From the NCBI GenBank assembly GCA_001626925.1, contig LUOR01000031.1, positions 1-38,820 of the forward strand: DNA of 38,820 bases, given 5' to 3'. The position numbers were made by a program, and so were the translations under genes. Source of the stretch: Moraxellaceae bacterium REDSEA-S32_B1 (GTDB lineage: Bacteria > Pseudomonadota > Gammaproteobacteria > Pseudomonadales > Moraxellaceae). The notes below the pieces were generated by a model. The model was given only the letters and a program-made list of their open reading frames with translations, made no database searches and was not told where the DNA came from. Shown piece after piece: positions 35,398 through 38,820 of the stretch (within the stretch, counting starts at the first letter, position 1; each line of letters opens with the position of its first letter).

Positions 35398-36882
35398 TTA
35401 GTTAAACCACGATTCACGTGCTTTCATGATCAGCTGACCTGCTTTTTCTTCATCCAACACCTCGATATCGATGATATCGTCGATGGCTTGGTCTGCTAGA
35501 TCATCTACTGTGCAAATGCCTTTTTGAGCAAGTGCTTGCGCAACTTCAGGTGTCATCCCTTCCATTGCCAATAATTCTTCGGTAGCATGTTGCATATTTT
35601 GTTGCTGACGAAGTACGTCAGCAAGCGTTGCTTCTTTAGCACGCTCTTGCAATACACCAACGGTTTCTTCATCTAAACCGATTTCTTCAAATGTTTCTGC
35701 AGGAACATAAGCAACTTCTTCAAGCGAAGTGAAGCCCATCTCCACCATGGCTTCTGCCAAGTCTTGATCAATATCCAAACGCTCAACAAACATATCTAAA
35801 TATTGTTGATTTTCAGAACTTTGACGCTCACGATACTCTTCTTCAAGCATCATATTGAGCTTATAACCCGTCAATTCTGAAGCTAAACGCACGTTTTGAC
35901 CTTGTGAACCAATCGCACGAGCAAGCTGTTCATTGGTGTCAAAAATAATATCTGCGCTGAACGCATCTTCATCAAGCACAATGCCTGAAACATCGGCAGG
36001 CTCTAACGCGCTGGCAATGTACTGCGCAGGATCGTCAGACCATACCACCACATCGATGCGCTCACCATTCAGCTCTTGTTGTACCGCTTGGATACGTGTA
36101 CCACGCATACCAATACATGCACCGACTGGATCAATACGATGATCATTGGTTTTCACGGAAATCTTGGCACGTACACCCGGTTGACGAGCAGCAGCTTTAA
36201 TCTCGATAATTTCTTCTGCAATCTCAGGCACTTCCTTCGTCATCAATGCAATCAGCATCTCAGGGCGAGCACGTGACAGTTGCAACTGCGCACCACGACC
36301 TTCACGATTAACATTGAACAAAATCGCATTGATGCGTTGTTTTGGACGAAGCATTTCTTTTGGAATAGATTCTTCTTTCGCCAAATACGCTTCTGCACCA
36401 TCACCCAAATCAATAATAAAACCGTCTTTGGTTTGCTTTTTGATTTCGCCGTAGATCAAGTCACCAATCTTATCTTCATATGCATCAGCAACCAAAGCAC
36501 GCTCTGCTTCACGAATCTTTTGTACGATTACTTGCTTAGCGATTTGCGCTGCAATACGACCAAACTCAATCGACTCCACTTCAAGCTCACGAATATCACC
36601 AATTGACCACTCTGCAGGATCTACATCTGAGATCGCATCTTGGCAAGCAGGCATTTCATGATCTTCATCGGCAACCACTTCCCACTGTCGAAATGTCCGA
36701 TACTCACCTGTTTTACGATCAATTTCTACACGCAAGCGTGCTTCTGATGAGGTCGTATTTTCATAGAATTTCTTTTTAGTTGCAGCCACAAGAGCTTGTT
36801 CTAATGCTTGGAAAATCGCCTCACGACCAACACCCTTTTCATTGCTAACCGTTTCTACTACGGTAAGAATCTCACGGCTCAT
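35398..36882 (-). CDS. nusA: transcription factor NusA, 494 aa
   Basis: Pausing, termination and antitermination factor on RNA polymerase. N-terminal domain from [19 protein letters not shown]1 domain around 135-200 ([20 protein letters not shown]); KH domains about 205-350 with [18 protein letters not shown] and [16 protein letters not shown]; two C-terminal HhH repeats as in gamma-proteobacteria ([19 protein letters not shown] and a second copy after 420). AGGTGA precedes ATG 36882. It lies 31 bases after rimP and 13 bases before infB. Confidence 0.97.
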   Translation of the reverse strand: MSREILTVVETVSNEKGVGREAIFQALEQALVAATKKKFYENTTSSEARLRVEIDRKTGEYRTFRQWEVVADEDHEMPACQDAISDVDPAEWSIGDIRELEVESIEFGRIAAQIAKQVIVQKIREAERALVADAYEDKIGDLIYGEIKKQTKDGFIIDLGDGAEAYLAKEESIPKEMLRPKQRINAILFNVNREGRGAQLQLSRARPEMLIALMTKEVPEIAEEIIEIKAAARQPGVRAKISVKTNDHRIDPVGACIGMRGTRIQAVQQELNGERIDVVVWSDDPAQYIASALEPADVSGIVLDEDAFSADIIFDTNEQLARAIGSQGQNVRLASELTGYKLNMMLEEEYRERQSSENQQYLDMFVERLDIDQDLAEAMVEMGFTSLEEVAYVPAETFEEIGLDEETVGVLQERAKEATLADVLRQQQNMQHATEELLAMEGMTPEVAQALAQKGICTVDDLADQAIDDIIDIEVLDEEKAGQLIMKARESWFN

Positions 36883-36913
36883 AAGTCACCTTTTATAATT
36901 TCAAAAAAATCCA

Positions 36914-37450
36914 TTAATCCTGAAAAACCAAATTGGCTTTATCAATGTTATGAAGATCTATGTCTAACACTTGTGCCTTTTCCACTTCAACCTGAATGGT
37001 TTCTGCTTCAATATCTACAGCGACCAATTTGGCTTGAAACTTACGACGATTGTCCACCGCTGTGATCAAACGCAGTGCAACCTGCTGACCAATATAATCT
37101 TGCATCTGCGCCAAACTAAAAAATGGTCGATCCCAACCTGGCGAAGAAACTTCTAAACTATACTCACCCGAAATCGGATCATGTACATCAAGTAGTGCGC
37201 CAACTTGATGGGTGACATTGACACAGTCCTGCACACCGACACCGCGCCCTTGCGCTTCATCTGCTTGCTCATCTAAATTTGTCGCAGGCTCAACTGGTGC
37301 ATTTGGGTCAACTGCTTTGTCAATATAAATTCTTAATAACGAACGCTTGCCCTGTGGCAAGAATTCTATTCCCCACAGTTCGACATCACAAGCAACCACT
37401 GCAGGTGCAATCATGTCATACAATGTTTGCGTTTTATTGGATAATTTCAT
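36914..37450 (-). CDS. rimP: RimP, 30S ribosome maturation factor, 178 aa
   Basis: Helps assemble the 30S 3' domain. Family sequences [40 protein letters not shown] and [14 protein letters not shown] are all present. The acidic insert (about 48-70) makes it longer than the E. coli protein (about 150). ATG 37450 is used; a TTG at 37453 precedes it directly. First protein gene of the conserved rimP-nusA-infB-rbfA operon. Confidence 0.94.
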   Translation of the reverse strand: MKLSNKTQTLYDMIAPAVVACDVELWGIEFLPQGKRSLLRIYIDKAVDPNAPVEPATNLDEQADEAQGRGVGVQDCVNVTHQVGALLDVHDPISGEYSLEVSSPGWDRPFFSLAQMQDYIGQQVALRLITAVDNRRKFQAKLVAVDIEAETIQVEVEKAQVLDIDLHNIDKANLVFQD

Positions 37451-37474
37451 CAATACTCGTCAAAAATCAAATTT

Positions 37475-37503
37475 TAAATAGATGCTATGAGTGAATCATA
37501 CAA
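37475..37503 (-). promoter_or_regulatory. possible rimP promoter
   Basis: Leftward TTGTAT (37503-37498), a 17-base spacer and TATTTA (37480-37475), 25 bases before the rimP start and after both upstream terminators. Each box matches the consensus moderately. Confidence 0.35.
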
Positions 37504-37549
37504 ATTTGACCAACAGATGGCACAGCCGAAAACCGTCACTCTAGCCAAC

Positions 37550-37575
37550 AAAAAAGGGCGCATTTGCCCCCTTTT
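37550..37575 (-). terminator. second terminator between tRNA-fMet and rimP
   Basis: Leftward AAAAGGGGGC-AAATGC-GCCCTTTTTT, a 10-bp stem with two G-U pairs and a T tail. Together with the hairpin at 37647 it separates the tRNA transcript from rimP, or attenuates read-through. Confidence 0.65.
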
Positions 37576-37646
37576 ACTTTGTACCAATATCAAATTGAAT
37601 TGATATTAGCACTTCAATATACACAGCTTTACAAAAGCCACTGTGC

Positions 37647-37673
37647 AAAAAGGCCCACCTTTCATTGTGAGCC
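37647..37673 (-). terminator. terminator after tRNA-fMet
   Basis: Leftward GGCTCAC (37673-37667), loop, GTGGGCC (37658-37652) and five T. It lies 15 bases after the tRNA CCA end. Confidence 0.7.
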
Positions 37674-37687
37674 TCTCTTCAGAAACT

Positions 37688-37764
<77 letters not shown>

Positions 37765-37777
37765 TCAACGTGCACAT

Positions 37778-37806
37778 ATTATATGTGCGATTCGAACAAA
37801 AGTCAA
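37778..37806 (-). promoter_or_regulatory. tRNA-fMet proximal promoter
   Basis: Leftward TTGACT (37806-37801), a 17-base spacer and a perfect TATAAT (37783-37778), 14 bases before the tRNA. The -10 sits in the palindrome GCACATAT-T-ATATGTGC (37772-37788). Confidence 0.8.
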
Positions 37807-37875
37807 TGTAAGGCTGACTAAACCTTTGATTTGCCGAACTTTTTCATAAAAGTCTCAACATCTCTGGTGTTGCGT

Positions 37876-37904
37876 ACTATATTGCTTTGACCTTTCACTG
37901 TCAA
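37876..37904 (-). promoter_or_regulatory. tRNA-fMet distal promoter
   Basis: Leftward TTGACA (37904-37899), a 17-base spacer and TATAGT (37881-37876). It is a near-consensus sigma-70 promoter about 110 bases upstream of the tRNA, close to where the second element begins. Confidence 0.7.
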
Positions 37905-37950
37905 CACTAAATTCTATTATTCCTATTTTTTTTGATCATTTGGTTGAACT

Positions 37951-37980
37951 GCGACCTAATTGCGACCTAATTGCGACCAA
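37951..37980. repeat. three tandem 11-bp repeats, candidate integrase arm sites
   Basis: GCGACCTAATT at 37951 and 37962, then GCGACCAAAAT at 37973: three copies in exact 11-bp register, so all on one DNA face. They lie at the edge of the second element, some 650 bases from its integrase gene. Arm-type integrase binding is the likely use. The TTACGCCA pair at 18020 has the same period. Confidence 0.55.
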
Positions 37981-38039
37981 AATGTATTTTTACCATAATT
38001 AACTATGCCACAAATGACCCTCGGGCTATTTCTACAGAT

Positions 38040-38267
38040 TTACTCATTCTCGGGTAAATATTGCAAAATGTCTGATATCTCACATTTAAAGAATCTACAC
38101 AACTTATCTATATTCTCTGTCCCCGTGTTATAGCCTCTTTCATTTGCTATTTTTGACAGTGTTGTTCGATGAATTCCCGTTTCTTTTGCAATTTCAGCCA
38201 AAGTAATCACTCGATTCTCAGAAAATTCTTTATCGGCAATTACTTCTTTCAACTTAATCCTAATCAT
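38040..38267 (-). CDS. small XRE-family repressor, 75 aa
   Basis: Cro/CI-type helix-turn-helix protein filling almost the whole chain: VITLAEIAKETGIHRTTLSK is helices 2-3, then YNTGTENIDKLCRFFKCEIS with DILQYLPE, the usual end of short HTH_26 regulators. It is divergent from the excisionase-like gene over 127 bases that contain three matching palindromes (38281-38359), so it most likely represses that promoter and its own. ATG 38267. Confidence 0.85.
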   Translation of the reverse strand: MIRIKLKEVIADKEFSENRVITLAEIAKETGIHRTTLSKIANERGYNTGTENIDKLCRFFKCEISDILQYLPENE

Positions 38268-38280
38268 AACAATCCAAAAA

Positions 38281-38359
38281 GATGTGTAAAAACATCAAAT
38301 GATGTTGACACGCATCAAAGTGTGTGAAAAACTAACATCAATGGATGCGTAAAAGCATC
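38281..38359. promoter_or_regulatory. divergent control region with three GATG-N8-CATC palindromes
   Basis: GATG-N8-CATC occurs at 38281-38296, 38301-38316 and 38344-38359. The first and third are nearly the same over 16 bases (GATGYGTAAAARCATC). A TTGACA at 38305-38310 lies inside the second copy. These are probably operators for the divergent XRE-type repressor at 38040; the -10 boxes are unclear. Confidence 0.6.
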
Positions 38360-38394
38360 ATTAGATGATCTTAACCAATGTTTGAGAGGGTATC

Positions 38395-38640
38395 ATGAAC
38401 TTAACCTATTTGACTACGTCAGAATTATCTAAGGTAATTAAATACGATGTTCGTACTATTCGTGAACAGTTAAAAGACTCTGTCCTGATCGAGGGTCGCC
38501 ATTATTTTAGACCATTTGGAGGTCGTAAAATTCTTTATATTTGGGAACACATTCAAGAAGATATGATGGATGCAAATCTATATAGAGAGAAAAAAGAATT
38601 TATTCCAATGGCGAACGGAGGTGTTTGCTATGGCTATTAA
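38395..38640 (+). CDS. small excisionase-like/HTH protein, 81 aa
   Basis: Winged-helix-type DNA-binding protein: LTTSELSKVIKYDVRTIREQ is a MerR/excisionase-like HTH, then LIEGRHYFRPFGGRKILYIW resembles the beta-wing of Xis/AlpA-type factors. It sits directly before the integrase and overlaps its start by 11 bases, the usual xis-int arrangement. The last residues overlap the integrase ribosome-binding site (GGAGG at 38617-38621), so translation is coupled. Confidence 0.7.
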   Translation: MNLTYLTTSELSKVIKYDVRTIREQLKDSVLIEGRHYFRPFGGRKILYIWEHIQEDMMDANLYREKKEFIPMANGGVCYGY

Positions 38641-38721
38641 CACTAGAAATGGTATGTTGTACTTTGACTTTAAGTTTAATGGTCAACGATGCAGAGAATA
38701 TACAAAGCTAAAAGACACAAC
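38630..38721 (+). pseudogene. tyrosine integrase 5' fragment, cut by IS
   Basis: ATG 38630, with GGAGG upstream, encodes MAINTRNGMLYFDFKFNGQR, then CREYTKLKDT. This is the N-terminal arm-binding (DUF3596-like) domain of phage/ICE tyrosine integrases of about 380-420 residues. After T30 the frame enters IS sequence and stops at 38767. The catalytic domain (R-H-R-Y) must lie beyond the IS, so integrase is likely inactive in this strain. Confidence 0.75.
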
Positions 38722-38820
38722 TGATCCTAGACAGTATCGTGGACAACAAATCCCTCTAAATTCTTAAAATATTTCTGTTCAAAGGCTTCTGGGCTTAACC
38801 AGCCGTTTGCGGAATGCCTT
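38722..38820 (-). mobile_element. IS3-family element, orfB-side end (partial)
   Basis: The leftward frame from the window edge encodes the last 30 residues of an OrfB transposase, HSANGWLSPEAFEQKYF...FVVHDTV, with TAG at 38727. The family signature is HSA-x-G-W-x-SP-x-AFE. The terminus TGATCCTAGACAG starts at about 38722, directly against integrase codon 30. Its terminal bases differ from the IS end at position 94 beyond the first bases, so I cannot say whether both edges are one IS type. Transposase reading direction is leftward in both. Confidence 0.7.

Noticed and set aside
37818..37847. Nine-codon leftward frame MKKFGKSKV between the two tRNA-fMet promoters
   Set aside because: Too short, no clear ribosome-binding site, and upstream of a tRNA; probably chance.

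Overview
The window looks like a chromosomal stretch of an Acinetobacter-type gammaproteobacterium. The evidence is the initiator tRNA-rimP-nusA-infB-rbfA block, a UmuD with the long GAGRK-type N-terminus known from Acinetobacter UmuDAb, a six-gene mrp/mnh antiporter operon with a fused A/B subunit, and moderate AT content. Both ends lie inside IS3-family elements. About 94 bases of an orfA-side end are at the left and about 99 bases of an orfB-side end at the right, so the window may be a contig cut at IS repeats.

Bases 1 to about 18096 are accessory DNA. From left to right they hold an IS end; a broken hsdM start; umuD-umuC with a palindromic operator; a czcCBA heavy-metal efflux cluster flanked by two small His-rich membrane proteins; a HupE/UreJ-like protein; a broken membrane-anchor gene; and an NreB-like MFS pump whose end runs into an opposing AlpA-like gene. 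A leftward phage/ICE-like module follows: a recombination-directionality-factor-like protein, a YqaJ nuclease, DUF932, a zinc-ribbon protein and an inovirus Gp2-type HUH protein, facing an unrecognised 298-residue protein. The right edge is marked by the first 33 codons of dusA (leftward, with its promoter), cut just after the APMMDWT-encoding sequence. Next to the cut are a CCAAT-N5-ATTGG palindrome and a pair of 11-bp-spaced TTACGCCA repeats. This is the pattern expected of an element integrated in dusA; the rest of dusA should lie beyond the left edge of the window.

Bases from about 18100 to 37900 look like core chromosome: an MFS exporter (leftward), hisIE, an SF1 helicase, an SMC/RecF-like ATPase, a small hypothetical protein, dusC, a candidate small RNA or leader, the mrp/mnh operon (A to G, with a damaged 5' end of mrpA), a decayed secreted-protein gene, and then, leftward, tRNA-fMet-rimP-nusA-infB-rbfA with promoters and terminators.

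From about 37910 to the right edge a second integrated element begins. It has three tandem 11-bp repeats, a small XRE-type repressor, a divergent control region with three GATG-N8-CATC palindromes, a small excisionase-like HTH protein, and a tyrosine integrase cut by an IS after about 30 codons. The most rewarding points are the two element boundaries, the HUH/unknown-protein module, the candidate small RNA before mrpA, the hairpin before czcC, and two genes (mrpA and the membrane-anchor gene) that have each lost a segment just after an intact-looking start.
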